Shown here: positions 15,946-24,573 of the stretch, piece after piece
Position numbering within the stretch: position 1 is the stretch's first letter
Layout: every line of letters starts with the position of its first letter
DNA from: DASYGT01 sp035999365
GTDB lineage: Bacteria > Actinomycetota > Actinomycetes > Mycobacteriales > Jatrophihabitantaceae
Assembly (NCBI GenBank): GCA_035999365.1
Contig: DASYGT010000042.1
Span: 1 to 41,588, forward strand
Length of the DNA stretch: 41,588 nt
Direction of reading: 5' to 3'
Notes under the pieces: generated by a model
Database searches by the model: none
What the model was told of the DNA's origin: nothing
What the model saw: the letters and a program-made list of their open reading frames with translations, nothing else
Position numbers and translations under genes: made by a program

Positions 15946-16602
15946 ATGTCTGAACTGATCTCGCCGAGCGGGCTGCACGTGCCGCAGGCTCCGGCGTCGC
16001 GCTACGTGCTGCCGTCCTTCGTCGAACGGACGAACTACGGCATCAAGGAGTCGAATCCGTACAACAAGCTCTTCGAGGAGCGCATCATCTTCCTCGGCGC
16101 TCCGATCGACGACGTGGTTGCCAACGACGTCATGGCCCAGCTGATCTGCCTCGAGTCCACCGACCCGGACCGCGACATCATCCTGTACATCAACTCGCCC
16201 GGCGGCTCCTTCACGGCGCTGACGGCGATTTACGACACGATGGTCTTCGTCCGTCCGGAGATCCAGACGGTCTGCATGGGGCAGGCTGCCTCTGCGGCGG
16301 CCGTGCTGCTCGCCGCAGGCGCCAAGGGCAAGCGGTTCGCCCTGCAGAACTCGCGGATCCTGATCCACCAGCCCTCCGGTGGAACGGAGGGCGCCATGCA
16401 GATCTCCGACCTTGACATCCAGGCCCGCGAGATCCTGCGGATGCGCGACCTGATGGAAGAGATCTTGGCCCGGCACACCGGCCAGCCACTGGAGCAGGTT
16501 CGGGCCGACGTCGAGCGCGACAAGATCATGACAGCGGAGCAGGCCAAGGAGTACGGCATCGTCGACGACGTCATCGCAACCCGCAAGGTGGTCAACGACT
16601 GA
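15946..16602 (+). CDS. clpP2: ATP-dependent Clp protease proteolytic subunit 2
   Basis: This 218-residue protein is the partner of ClpP1 in the heteromeric actinobacterial Clp peptidase. The active-site serine is S116 within MGQAASAAAVLLAAG and the histidine is H141 in ILIHQPSGG. The GQAAS form is diagnostic of ClpP2 as against the SASMG form of ClpP1. YINSPGGSF is present. An N-terminal extension of about 30 residues with RYVLPSFVERT precedes the core, as in mycobacterial ClpP2. The ATG follows the clpP1 stop after 9 nt, with GGAG close upstream. The gene ends 141 nt before clpX, a gap with a possible separate promoter (TAGCGT near 16671). Confidence 0.97.
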   Translation: MSELISPSGLHVPQAPASRYVLPSFVERTNYGIKESNPYNKLFEERIIFLGAPIDDVVANDVMAQLICLESTDPDRDIILYINSPGGSFTALTAIYDTMVFVRPEIQTVCMGQAASAAAVLLAAGAKGKRFALQNSRILIHQPSGGTEGAMQISDLDIQAREILRMRDLMEEILARHTGQPLEQVRADVERDKIMTAEQAKEYGIVDDVIATRKVVND

Positions 16603-16743
16603 CCGCCCGGTCGCTGCCGACGCGGCACGCCGGAGGGGCCGTTTACGGACGACTTCCGGGCCGTTTGCGGGTAGCGTTCGACATCTGCCCCGTAATTGCG
16701 GGCGCACAGTGTTCGTCAGCGCACGGAGAGGACCTGAACGCTC

Positions 16744-18027
16744 GTGGCGCGTGTCGGCGAGACCGGTGATCTGCTGAAGTGCTCCTTTTGCGGAAAGAGC
16801 CAGAAGCAGGTCAAGAAGCTGATCGCCGGACCTGGCGTCTATATCTGCGACGAGTGCATCGACCTCTGCAACGAAATCATCGAGGAGGAGCTTGCTGAGA
16901 CCAGCGAGTTCAGCTTCGACGAGCTACCCAAGCCGAACGAGATCTACGACTTCCTGAACAGCTATGTCGTGGGTCAGGACCAGACGAAGAAGACGCTCGC
17001 CGTCGCCGTCTACAACCACTACAAGCGCGTGCAGGCCGGCACCGAGGCCAAGCCCCGTAACGCCGACACGGCCGTCGAGCTCGCCAAGTCGAACATCTTG
17101 CTCCTGGGGCCCACAGGTTCGGGCAAGACGCTCCTTGCCCAGACGCTGGCCCGCATGCTGAACGTGCCGTTCGCGATCGCCGACGCGACGGCGCTCACCG
17201 AAGCGGGGTATGTCGGCGAGGACGTCGAGAACATCCTGCTCAAGTTGATCCAGGCCGCCGACTACGACGTCAAGCGGGCCGAGACCGGCATCATCTACAT
17301 CGACGAGGTCGACAAGATCGCCCGGAAGGCCGAGAACCCGTCGATCACCCGTGACGTGTCGGGCGAGGGCGTTCAGCAGGCATTGCTCAAGATCCTGGAA
17401 GGCACCACTGCCTCGGTCCCGCCGCAGGGCGGCCGCAAGCACCCGCACCAGGAGTTCATCCAGATCGACACCACGAACGTGCTGTTCATCGTCGGCGGCG
17501 CGTTCGCCGGACTGGACACGATCATCGAGGCCCGCATCGGCAAGAAGGGCCTTGGCTTCAGCGCCGAGCTGCGCACCAAGTTCGACCGGGAGAACAGCGA
17601 TGTCTTCGGCAACGTGATGCCGGAAGACCTCATCAAGTTCGGGCTCATCCCCGAGTTCATCGGTCGCCTGCCCGTCATCACCTCGGTGCGGCCACTCGAT
17701 CGCGACGCACTGGTGCAGATCCTCACCGAGCCGCGCAATGCCCTCGTCCGCCAGTACGCGAAGCTGTTCGAACTCGACAATGTCGAACTCGCCTTCGAAG
17801 ACGATGCGCTCGAGGCGATCGCCGACCAGGCAGTGCTGCGCGGCACCGGCGCACGCGGACTGCGCGCGATCATGGAGGAAGTGCTGCTCTCCGTGATGTA
17901 CGAGGTGCCCTCGCGCGAGGACGTGGCACGTGTCGTCATCTCCCGCGAGACGGTGCTCGACCACGTCTACCCGACGCTCGTTCCGCGCGAGGCGCCCAAG
18001 CGTCAGCCGCGCGAGAAGTCAGCCTGA
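16744..18027 (+). CDS. clpX: ATP-dependent Clp protease ATP-binding subunit ClpX
   Basis: This 427-residue AAA+ unfoldase recognises tagged substrates and threads them into ClpP. The N-terminal zinc-binding domain has C13, C16, C35 and C38 (CSFC and CDEC). Walker A GPTGSGKT is at residues 122-129, and Walker B with the sensor region reads IIYIDEVDKIA. The pore and IGF-type loops appear in the usual places: the EFIGRLPV segment is sensor-associated, and GLGF lies in the ClpP-docking loop. The start is GTG. The last 9 bp overlap the end of the convergent MFS gene. ClpX and ClpP1/ClpP2 are encoded together here, whereas in M. tuberculosis other genes separate them. Confidence 0.97.
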   Translation: MARVGETGDLLKCSFCGKSQKQVKKLIAGPGVYICDECIDLCNEIIEEELAETSEFSFDELPKPNEIYDFLNSYVVGQDQTKKTLAVAVYNHYKRVQAGTEAKPRNADTAVELAKSNILLLGPTGSGKTLLAQTLARMLNVPFAIADATALTEAGYVGEDVENILLKLIQAADYDVKRAETGIIYIDEVDKIARKAENPSITRDVSGEGVQQALLKILEGTTASVPPQGGRKHPHQEFIQIDTTNVLFIVGGAFAGLDTIIEARIGKKGLGFSAELRTKFDRENSDVFGNVMPEDLIKFGLIPEFIGRLPVITSVRPLDRDALVQILTEPRNALVRQYAKLFELDNVELAFEDDALEAIADQAVLRGTGARGLRAIMEEVLLSVMYEVPSREDVARVVISRETVLDHVYPTLVPREAPKRQPREKSA

Positions 18028-19236
18028 TCCTGCCGGGACTACGTCGGCGCGGCAGGTAGCTCGCGCGCGTTCGGCCGCGGAACGCAGCAACGGCCGGCCG
18101 GTCACCAGGGGTGCCAGCATCGCCAGACACCCGCCCAGAACGAAGACACCGCGCGGCCCGAGCGAGGCAGCGAGAATCCCGCCCGCCGCGTAGGCGCCCA
18201 GTTGCGTTCCCGAGATGGCGGCGCCGAGCACCGCGGCGACCCGTCCGCGTTCCCCGGGCGCCGCGTTGCCCATGATCATCGCACCGGCCGCGACACTGAG
18301 CACGCCGTTCATCGCACCGGCGGCGAGACCGAAGGCGGTCAGCCACACCACGCCCGGAGCGAGCCCCATCGCAGCGAGCCCGAGGCCCAGCAGGGCGGCC
18401 GATCCGAGCATGGCCCGCGCGAGCGTGGTCGTCGAGGTCAGCCGGCCGGCCGCGAGCGCCCCGACGAGTACGCCGATCGAGTACCCGGCGGCGCTGATCC
18501 CGTACCACGTGGTGCTTGCGCCGAGCGTCTCGCGCACGAGGAAGACGTCCACGACGTTGACCATCGAGCCGAGCAGGACGAACAACGCGAGCAATGCGAT
18601 GGAGGTCCGCAGCAATGCCGCGCGGCGCACGATGCCGAGCCCGCCCGGCAGTCGTGCCGACGTTCGGCCCCGAACAGCGCGGCGGGTCTGCATCAGCAGC
18701 GCCGCACCAAGCACCGCAAGGAACGTGACGGCGTCGATGAGTAGTGGGACCCGCGCTCCGAAAGTGCCGGTCAGCAGACCGCTCAGCGCCGGCGCCGCGA
18801 TTCCAGCGGTGGTGTTGGCGGCCTGCGACCTGCTCAATGCGCGTGCCAGGCGCTGCTCTCCGACGACCGCAGGAATCAGGGCCTGCCAGGTCGCGCCGTT
18901 CACCGCCTGACCGGCGCCGAGTGCTGCGACGAGTGGCAACACGATGATGGGCGACGCCGAGGTGGTCAGTGCGACGCAAATACCCGCCTGGACGAGGCTG
19001 CTGATGACCAGCAGTCGCCGGTTGTCGTAGCGATCGACAAGCTGGCCGACCGGTCCGGCGAGCAGCACGATCGGCGCCAGGTTGGCGATCAGCAGAATCG
19101 CGACAGCGCCCGGACCCGCTCCCGAGGACTGCAAGCGCAGCATCAAGGCGACGGTCGCGAGCTCGTCACCGAGGAACGACACCGCCTTCGCCGTGATGAC
19201 GAGCGGCAGATCGTCGAGCCGAATCCTGAAAGACAT
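18019..19236 (-). CDS. MFS transporter, probable drug/metabolite exporter
   Basis: This 405-residue protein has about 12 hydrophobic helices and the layout of the major facilitator superfamily. The loop between helices 2 and 3 carries a GPVGQLVDRYDNRR sequence, the family motif A (GxLaDRxxxR). Families with this motif and length are mostly proton-driven exporters, so efflux is inferred; the substrate is unknown. A -10-like TAACTT (plus 19243-19248) lies 6 nt before the ATG, inside the palindromic operator shared with the divergent ArsR-type gene, so repressor binding would directly block this promoter. Its 3' end overlaps clpX by 9 bp. Confidence 0.88.
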   Translation of the reverse strand: MSFRIRLDDLPLVITAKAVSFLGDELATVALMLRLQSSGAGPGAVAILLIANLAPIVLLAGPVGQLVDRYDNRRLLVISSLVQAGICVALTTSASPIIVLPLVAALGAGQAVNGATWQALIPAVVGEQRLARALSRSQAANTTAGIAAPALSGLLTGTFGARVPLLIDAVTFLAVLGAALLMQTRRAVRGRTSARLPGGLGIVRRAALLRTSIALLALFVLLGSMVNVVDVFLVRETLGASTTWYGISAAGYSIGVLVGALAAGRLTSTTTLARAMLGSAALLGLGLAAMGLAPGVVWLTAFGLAAGAMNGVLSVAAGAMIMGNAAPGERGRVAAVLGAAISGTQLGAYAAGGILAASLGPRGVFVLGGCLAMLAPLVTGRPLLRSAAERARATCRADVVPAGSG

Positions 19237-19237
19237 G

Positions 19238-19259
19238 TTGTGAAGTTAATGCTTCACAA
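19238..19259. promoter_or_regulatory. Palindromic operator between MFS exporter and ArsR-like regulator
   Basis: TTGTGAAG and CTTCACAA form perfect 8-bp arms around a 6-nt AT-rich spacer. This is the strongest palindrome in the short (50-bp) divergent intergenic region. It covers the probable -10 of the MFS gene and lies 27 bp before the start of the regulator. This is the expected position for binding by the adjacent winged-helix repressor, which would control both genes. Confidence 0.75.
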
Positions 19260-19286
19260 TTTGGTGGTCAAGTACGCTCCTGCGCC

Positions 19287-19883
19287 ATGAGCAGAACGAC
19301 CGCCCGCGCACCGCGTCGCCGAGTACTGAAGCCCCGTGTCCTCACCGATCCACGCGCGATCCGGGCACTCGCGCATCCGGCCCGGCTCACCGTGCTCGAG
19401 GCGCTGTCCGACGGCGAGGAGCTGACCGCAACGGACTGTGCTGCGGTGGCCGGCATCACGCCCAGCGCGATGAGCTACCACCTGCGCGCTCTCGAGCGTT
19501 GGGGCTTTGTCGAGCGCGTCCACCCCTCGGCCGACGGGCGTGAGCGGCCGTGGCGGGCGACGGCATCGGGTTGGCACGTCGACGCGATGCCGGACGCCGT
19601 GGCGGCGACCGCCGCGACCGCAGTCGTCGGATCGATGCTGGACCGGCTGCGTGCGGATGTCACGGCCTACTTCCCCCGCGAGCACAGCGAACCGAAGAGG
19701 TGGCGCGATGTTGCTGCAGTCGAGAACCAGCGGCTGTGGCTCACTGCGGACGAGGCCGCTCAGCTGCAGAAGACGTACAAGGACTTCGTCGAGGCGCGTC
19801 GCGGCCGCACTGCCACCGACCATCCCGAGGGCGCGCGCCGGGTGCGGATGACCCGCATACTCATCCCACTGGATGGGGCGTGA
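19287..19883 (+). CDS. ArsR-like winged-helix transcriptional regulator
   Basis: This is a 198-residue regulator. After a basic N-terminal tail, residues 20-95 form a winged helix of the ArsR/HTH_20 type: DPRAIRALAHPARLTVLEAL, then ITPSAMSYHLRALERWGFVER as the recognition helix and wing. No CxC-type metal site is present, so a metal sensor is unlikely; small-molecule or redox sensing is more plausible. The C-terminal half is helical and carries the extra domain seen in this subgroup. A TACGCT box at 19273-19278 lies 8 nt before the ATG with no Shine-Dalgarno, so the mRNA is probably leaderless. It is divergent from the MFS gene and probably represses it through the palindrome at 19238-19259. 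Confidence 0.85.
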   Translation: MSRTTARAPRRRVLKPRVLTDPRAIRALAHPARLTVLEALSDGEELTATDCAAVAGITPSAMSYHLRALERWGFVERVHPSADGRERPWRATASGWHVDAMPDAVAATAATAVVGSMLDRLRADVTAYFPREHSEPKRWRDVAAVENQRLWLTADEAAQLQKTYKDFVEARRGRTATDHPEGARRVRMTRILIPLDGA

Positions 19884-19899
19884 CGCTAGGGTCGAACGG

Positions 19900-21846
19900 A
19901 TGAGCCCGGAGACCACACCCCTCGACCTTCCGCGCGACGACTGGACTGGATTCCTCGGCCAGCGGTTCCGATCCGAACTCGAGCGGGCACAGCAACGTCT
20001 CGACACCCTCAAGGACGGCACGGCGCGTAGTGCCGCCGAGATCGTCGAGTTGTGGAACGACGCCGACGTTGCCCTGGGCAATGCCAGTGGCGTCTGCGGG
20101 GTGCTGGCACAGATGCACCCAGACGAGTCCGTGCGCACCCTCGCCGAGGAGGGCGAGCAGGCGGTCGCGCGGTTCGTCACCGAACGGGGCCTCGACCGAG
20201 ATCTGTTCGACGTCCTTGTTGCTGCGGACACCGCTGAATTGGACGAGGACCGCACCCGTCTGGTGCAGCTGGTACTGCGCGATTTCCGCCGCAGCGGCGT
20301 CGACAAGCCCGACGACGTCCGAGCCCGGCTGCGCGAGATCTCGGAGGAACTGACCCTCGTCGGGCAGGAGTTCAGCCGGGTCATCCGCGAGGACGTCCGT
20401 TCGATCCGTATCACGCCGCAACGCCTCGCCGGCCTTCCGCACGACTTCGTCGAGGCGCACCCGGCCGATGCCGAGGGCCTCGTCACGATCACCACCGACT
20501 ACCCCGACACGATCCCGTTCCGCACGTTCGCGCACGATGCCGAGGCCCGACGCGAACTGACGACGGCGTTCCTGTCGCGGGGGTGGCCCGACAACGACGC
20601 GACGCTGCAGCGGATGCTCGCGCTGCGCGCCGAACAGGCCGCACTGCTCGGCTACGCGAACTGGCCGGACTTCGACGCAGAAGTGAAGATGATCAAGACC
20701 GGCAACGCGATCGCCGACTTCATCGAGCGCATCGCCTCGCTGGCCGACGAACCCGCGCGCCGCGACTTCGACATGTTGCTTGATCGAGCCCGCGACGACG
20801 ACCCGAGTGCCGCCGGTCTCGACGCCAGCCAAGCGATGTATTACGGCGAACTGATTCGCAAAGAGCGCTTCGACGTCGATGCCCAGCAGGTGCGGCGCTA
20901 CTTCGACTTCGCGCGGGTACGGGCCGGCTTGCTGGAGGTCACCGGCCGGCTCTTCGGCCTCGAGTACCGCCCGGTGCCCGACGCGCCACGCTGGCATCCC
21001 GATGTCACTGTCTACGACGTCGTCAGGGACGGCGCGCTGCTCGGACGCATCTACCTCGACCTGCATCCCCGCCAGGGCAAGTACAAGCACGCTGCGCAGT
21101 TCGATTTCGTCACCGGCGTTGCCGGCCGCCAGCTGCCTGAAGGCGGTCTTGCCTGCAACTTCTCCCGCGGGCTCATGGAGCACGGCGATGTCGTGACGCT
21201 CTTCCACGAGTTCGGGCACCTCGTCCATCACATCCTCGGCGGCCAGCAGCAGTTGGCGAGGTTCTCCGGCGTCGCCACCGAGTGGGACTTCGTCGAGGCG
21301 CCGTCACAGATGCTCGAGGAGTGGGCCTGGGATGCCTCGATCTTGCGCACGTTCGCCATTGACGCCGACGGATCGGCGATCCCCGCAGACCTCGTCGAGC
21401 GGATGCGGGCGGCGAAGGAGTTCGGCAAGGGCGTCCAGGCGCGAACACAGATGTTCTATGCGGCCGTGTCGTACCGACTGCACCTCGACCGCCCTGAGGA
21501 CATCACGGCCGAGGTGCGCCGCCTGCAGGCGAAATACGATCTGTTCAGCTACCTGCCGGACACCTACTTCCATGCGGCATTCGGTCACTTGGAGGGATAT
21601 ACCTCGGGCTACTACACCTACATGTGGAGCCTGGTGATCTCCAAGGACATGTTCTCGGCCTTCGACCCGGCAAACATGTTCGATCCTGTGGTCGCACATC
21701 GCTATCGCGACGAGATTCTCGCCCGCGGTGGCAGCCGCGACGCGGCTGACCTCGTCGCGGCCTTCCTCGGCCGGCCATATTCCTTCGACGCTTTCGGGAC
21801 GTGGCTCGCGGAGGTCCCCGCCGCGGTAACGGGCGACGTCGGTTGA
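19900..21846 (+). CDS. M3-family metallopeptidase (thimet oligopeptidase-like)
   Basis: This 648-residue zinc oligopeptidase of the M3 family degrades short cytosolic peptides. The zinc motif is H436-E-F-G-H440 followed by LVHHILGG, and the third ligand glutamate lies in the WDFVEAPSQMLEEW block about 25 residues later. The late HLEGYTSGYYTYMWS segment is the substrate-binding tyrosine region typical of the family. Length is normal. The ATG at 19900 begins MSPETTPL; the earlier in-frame start at 19873 would overlap the ArsR gene. A TAGGGT box at 19887-19892 lies 7 nt before the ATG, directly after the ArsR stop, so a separate leaderless transcript is likely. Confidence 0.92.
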   Translation: MSPETTPLDLPRDDWTGFLGQRFRSELERAQQRLDTLKDGTARSAAEIVELWNDADVALGNASGVCGVLAQMHPDESVRTLAEEGEQAVARFVTERGLDRDLFDVLVAADTAELDEDRTRLVQLVLRDFRRSGVDKPDDVRARLREISEELTLVGQEFSRVIREDVRSIRITPQRLAGLPHDFVEAHPADAEGLVTITTDYPDTIPFRTFAHDAEARRELTTAFLSRGWPDNDATLQRMLALRAEQAALLGYANWPDFDAEVKMIKTGNAIADFIERIASLADEPARRDFDMLLDRARDDDPSAAGLDASQAMYYGELIRKERFDVDAQQVRRYFDFARVRAGLLEVTGRLFGLEYRPVPDAPRWHPDVTVYDVVRDGALLGRIYLDLHPRQGKYKHAAQFDFVTGVAGRQLPEGGLACNFSRGLMEHGDVVTLFHEFGHLVHHILGGQQQLARFSGVATEWDFVEAPSQMLEEWAWDASILRTFAIDADGSAIPADLVERMRAAKEFGKGVQARTQMFYAAVSYRLHLDRPEDITAEVRRLQAKYDLFSYLPDTYFHAAFGHLEGYTSGYYTYMWSLVISKDMFSAFDPANMFDPVVAHRYRDEILARGGSRDAADLVAAFLGRPYSFDAFGTWLAEVPAAVTGDVG

Positions 21847-21884
21847 GCGGATCCGCGTTTCTCGCTCGTTCGTAGAATGCCTGC

Positions 21885-24530
21885 GTGACCGCCACTTCGC
21901 CCGACAGCCCCGACAATCCCGGCAGTGCTGTCCCACTGCCCAGCCAGTACCAGCCGGCTGACATCGAGGGTCCGCTGTACGAGCGGTGGGTGGAACGCGG
22001 CTACTTCACAGCCGACCCGACCAGCGACAAGCCACCGTTCTCGCTCGTCCTTCCACCGCCGAACGTCACGGGAAATCTGCACCTCGGGCACGCGCTCGAG
22101 CAGTCGATGATGGACGCACTCACGCGCCGGGCTCGGATGCGCGGCTTCGACGTCTTGTGGCTGCCCGGCATGGATCACGCAAGCATCGCCGTGCAGAACC
22201 TCGTCGAGCGCCACCTCGCGGAAACCGAGGGGAAGGGCCGCTTCGATTACACACGCGAGCAGTTCATCGAGAAGGCCTGGGAGTGGAAGGAACGCTACGG
22301 CGGCCAGATCCTCGACCAGATGCGCCGGCTCGGCGACGGCGTCGACTGGAGCCGCGAGCGCTTCACGATGGACGAGGGTCTCAGCCGGGCCGTCCAAACG
22401 ATCTTCAAGAACCTCTACGACGACGGGCTGATCTACCGCGCCGAGCGGATCATCAATTGGTGCCCGCGTGACCTGACCGCGTTGTCGGACATCGAGGTGG
22501 ATCATTCTGATGAGGCAGGCGAACTCATCTCGATCCGCTACGGCGACGCGGCGGCCGGCGATGAGTCGATTGTCGTCGCCACCACCCGCGCCGAAACGAT
22601 GCTCGGCGACACGGCGGTCGCGGTGCACCCCGACGACGACCGCTACCGGCACATGATCGGCAAGACGGTGGCGCTGCCGCTGACCAACCGGCGCATCCCG
22701 ATCGTCGCCGACGAGCACGTCGATCCCGCCTTCGGCACGGGCGCCGTCAAGGTGACGCCCGCGCACGACCCGAACGACTTCGAGATCGGCCGGCGTCACG
22801 ACCTGCCGATGCTCACGATCATGGACGAGCGCGGCGTGATCACGGCCCCGGGCCCGTTCGCCGGTGTCGACCGGCTCGAGGCACGCTTCGCGATCGTGGC
22901 GGCACTGCGCGAGGACGGCCGCATCGTCGAGGAGAAGCGTCCGTACGTGCACTCCGTCGGGCACTGCTCGCGCTGCGACACGGTCGTCGAACCGCGACTC
23001 TCGCTGCAGTGGTGGGTGCGCGTGGAACCGCTGGCGAAGGCGGCGGGCGAGGCGGTGCGCGACGGCCGGGTCGTGATCGAACCCGCGTCCATGGCTCCCC
23101 GGTACTTCGCCTGGGTCGACGGCCTGCGTGATTGGTGCATCAGCCGCCAGCTGTGGTGGGGCCATCGCATACCCGTCTGGTACTCACCCGACGGCGACGA
23201 CGCATGCTTCGGTCCGGACGAGACACCGCCGTCGGGGTGGACACAGGACGAGGATGTCCTCGACACCTGGTTCTCGTCAGCGCTGTGGCCGTTCTCCACG
23301 CTCGGCTGGCCGGACGACACCGCCGAGCTGCGGCGCTACTACCCGACGACCGTGCTGGTCACCGGATACGACATCTTGTTCTTCTGGGTCGTCCGGATGA
23401 TGCTCTTCGGCCTCTACGCGAACCGCGACCGCGGGTCGGTCGACGCAGTGCCGTTCCGGACGGTTCTGCTGCACGGGCTGGTGCGCGACAGCTCGGGAAA
23501 GAAGATGTCGAAATCGCGGGGCAACGTCGTCGATCCGCTGCTGTGGATGGACGCCTACGGCGCCGACGCGGTGCGGTTGTCGTTGCTGCTGGGCGCCAAT
23601 CCGGGCGCCGACCAGGCGGTCAACGAGGAGTGGGTCGTCGGTGCCCGCAACTTCTGCACGAAGCTGTGGAATGCGACCCGCTTCGCCCAGCTGAACGGGG
23701 CGAGCGTCAGCGGCGAGGTCCCAACCGGGCTCTCGGGTGCCGACGCGTGGATCCTGTCGCGGCTCAACGCGGTGATCGCCGAGGCGGACGCCCTGTATGA
23801 ACGCTTCGAGTTCGCGAAGATCGCCGATCTGCTCTACCACTTCGCGTGGGACGAGGTGTGTGACTGGTACGTCGAACTCGCCAAGATCACGTTGGCCGGC
23901 GACACAGCGCCCGCGACGCGACGCGTGCTGGGCGAGGTGCTCGACACGTTGCTGCGGCTGCTGCACCCGATGATTCCCTATGTCACGGAAGCCCTCTGGA
24001 CGGCGCTCACGGGAGGCGAGTCGGTCGTGATCGCCGACTGGCCGCACGACGACACCGGCCGGCACGACCCGGTTGCGACGGCTGAGGTGCTCGCCGTCCA
24101 GGAGGTTGTCGGCGAGGTTCGGCGGTTCCGCTCGGATCAGGGCGTGAAGCCGTCGCAGCGGGTGCCCGCGCGGATCACGGGAGCGGCGGCCGGCGAGAGC
24201 GCCGTCCGCTCACTGCTGCGGCTGGACACCCCGGGCACGGACTTCACGGTGACCGCTGCCTTGACCACGCCGGGCGGAGTGCTGATCGAACTCGATCTGT
24301 CCTCGGCGATCGACGTCGTAGCCGAGCGTGGTCGGCTGCTCAAGGACCTGGCGGCCGCACGCAAGGAGTTGGAGGTCAACTCGGCCAAGTTGGCGAACGA
24401 GGCATTCACGTCGAAGGCGCCCGATGCCGTGATCGCGAAGGTCCGCGACCGGCTGGACGCCGCGGAGGCAGACATCGCTCGTATCGAGGCCGCGCTGAGT
24501 GCCCTGGAGCGAGCACCCCGCGCCGAGTGA
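21885..24530 (+). CDS. valS: Valine--tRNA ligase
   Basis: This 881-residue class I aminoacyl-tRNA synthetase charges tRNA-Val. The nucleotide-binding HIGH motif reads HLGH in PPPNVTGNLHLGHAL (residues 56-70). The KMSKS loop is present as KKMSKSRGN. The editing (CP1) domain that removes mischarged threonine carries the TTRAETMLGD signature. The anticodon-binding domain and a C-terminal coiled-coil arm of about 65 residues (LLKDLAAARKELE onward) complete the normal architecture. The start is GTG with TAGAAT at 21873-21878, 6 nt upstream, and no Shine-Dalgarno. The valS-folC-DUF4233-ndk order is conserved in many actinobacteria. Confidence 0.97.
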   Translation: MTATSPDSPDNPGSAVPLPSQYQPADIEGPLYERWVERGYFTADPTSDKPPFSLVLPPPNVTGNLHLGHALEQSMMDALTRRARMRGFDVLWLPGMDHASIAVQNLVERHLAETEGKGRFDYTREQFIEKAWEWKERYGGQILDQMRRLGDGVDWSRERFTMDEGLSRAVQTIFKNLYDDGLIYRAERIINWCPRDLTALSDIEVDHSDEAGELISIRYGDAAAGDESIVVATTRAETMLGDTAVAVHPDDDRYRHMIGKTVALPLTNRRIPIVADEHVDPAFGTGAVKVTPAHDPNDFEIGRRHDLPMLTIMDERGVITAPGPFAGVDRLEARFAIVAALREDGRIVEEKRPYVHSVGHCSRCDTVVEPRLSLQWWVRVEPLAKAAGEAVRDGRVVIEPASMAPRYFAWVDGLRDWCISRQLWWGHRIPVWYSPDGDDACFGPDETPPSGWTQDEDVLDTWFSSALWPFSTLGWPDDTAELRRYYPTTVLVTGYDILFFWVVRMMLFGLYANRDRGSVDAVPFRTVLLHGLVRDSSGKKMSKSRGNVVDPLLWMDAYGADAVRLSLLLGANPGADQAVNEEWVVGARNFCTKLWNATRFAQLNGASVSGEVPTGLSGADAWILSRLNAVIAEADALYERFEFAKIADLLYHFAWDEVCDWYVELAKITLAGDTAPATRRVLGEVLDTLLRLLHPMIPYVTEALWTALTGGESVVIADWPHDDTGRHDPVATAEVLAVQEVVGEVRRFRSDQGVKPSQRVPARITGAAAGESAVRSLLRLDTPGTDFTVTAALTTPGGVLIELDLSSAIDVVAERGRLLKDLAAARKELEVNSAKLANEAFTSKAPDAVIAKVRDRLDAAEADIARIEAALSALERAPRAE

Positions 24531-24573
24531 CGGTGTCCCGGCGGCCTGAGGCCGCGCCGTAGACTGGCGTGTC

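Noticed and set aside
19861..21231. 456-residue minus-strand open frame over the M3 peptidase
   Set aside because: It is a shadow of a gene with HEFGH and normal family length, and its translation has no recognisable domain.
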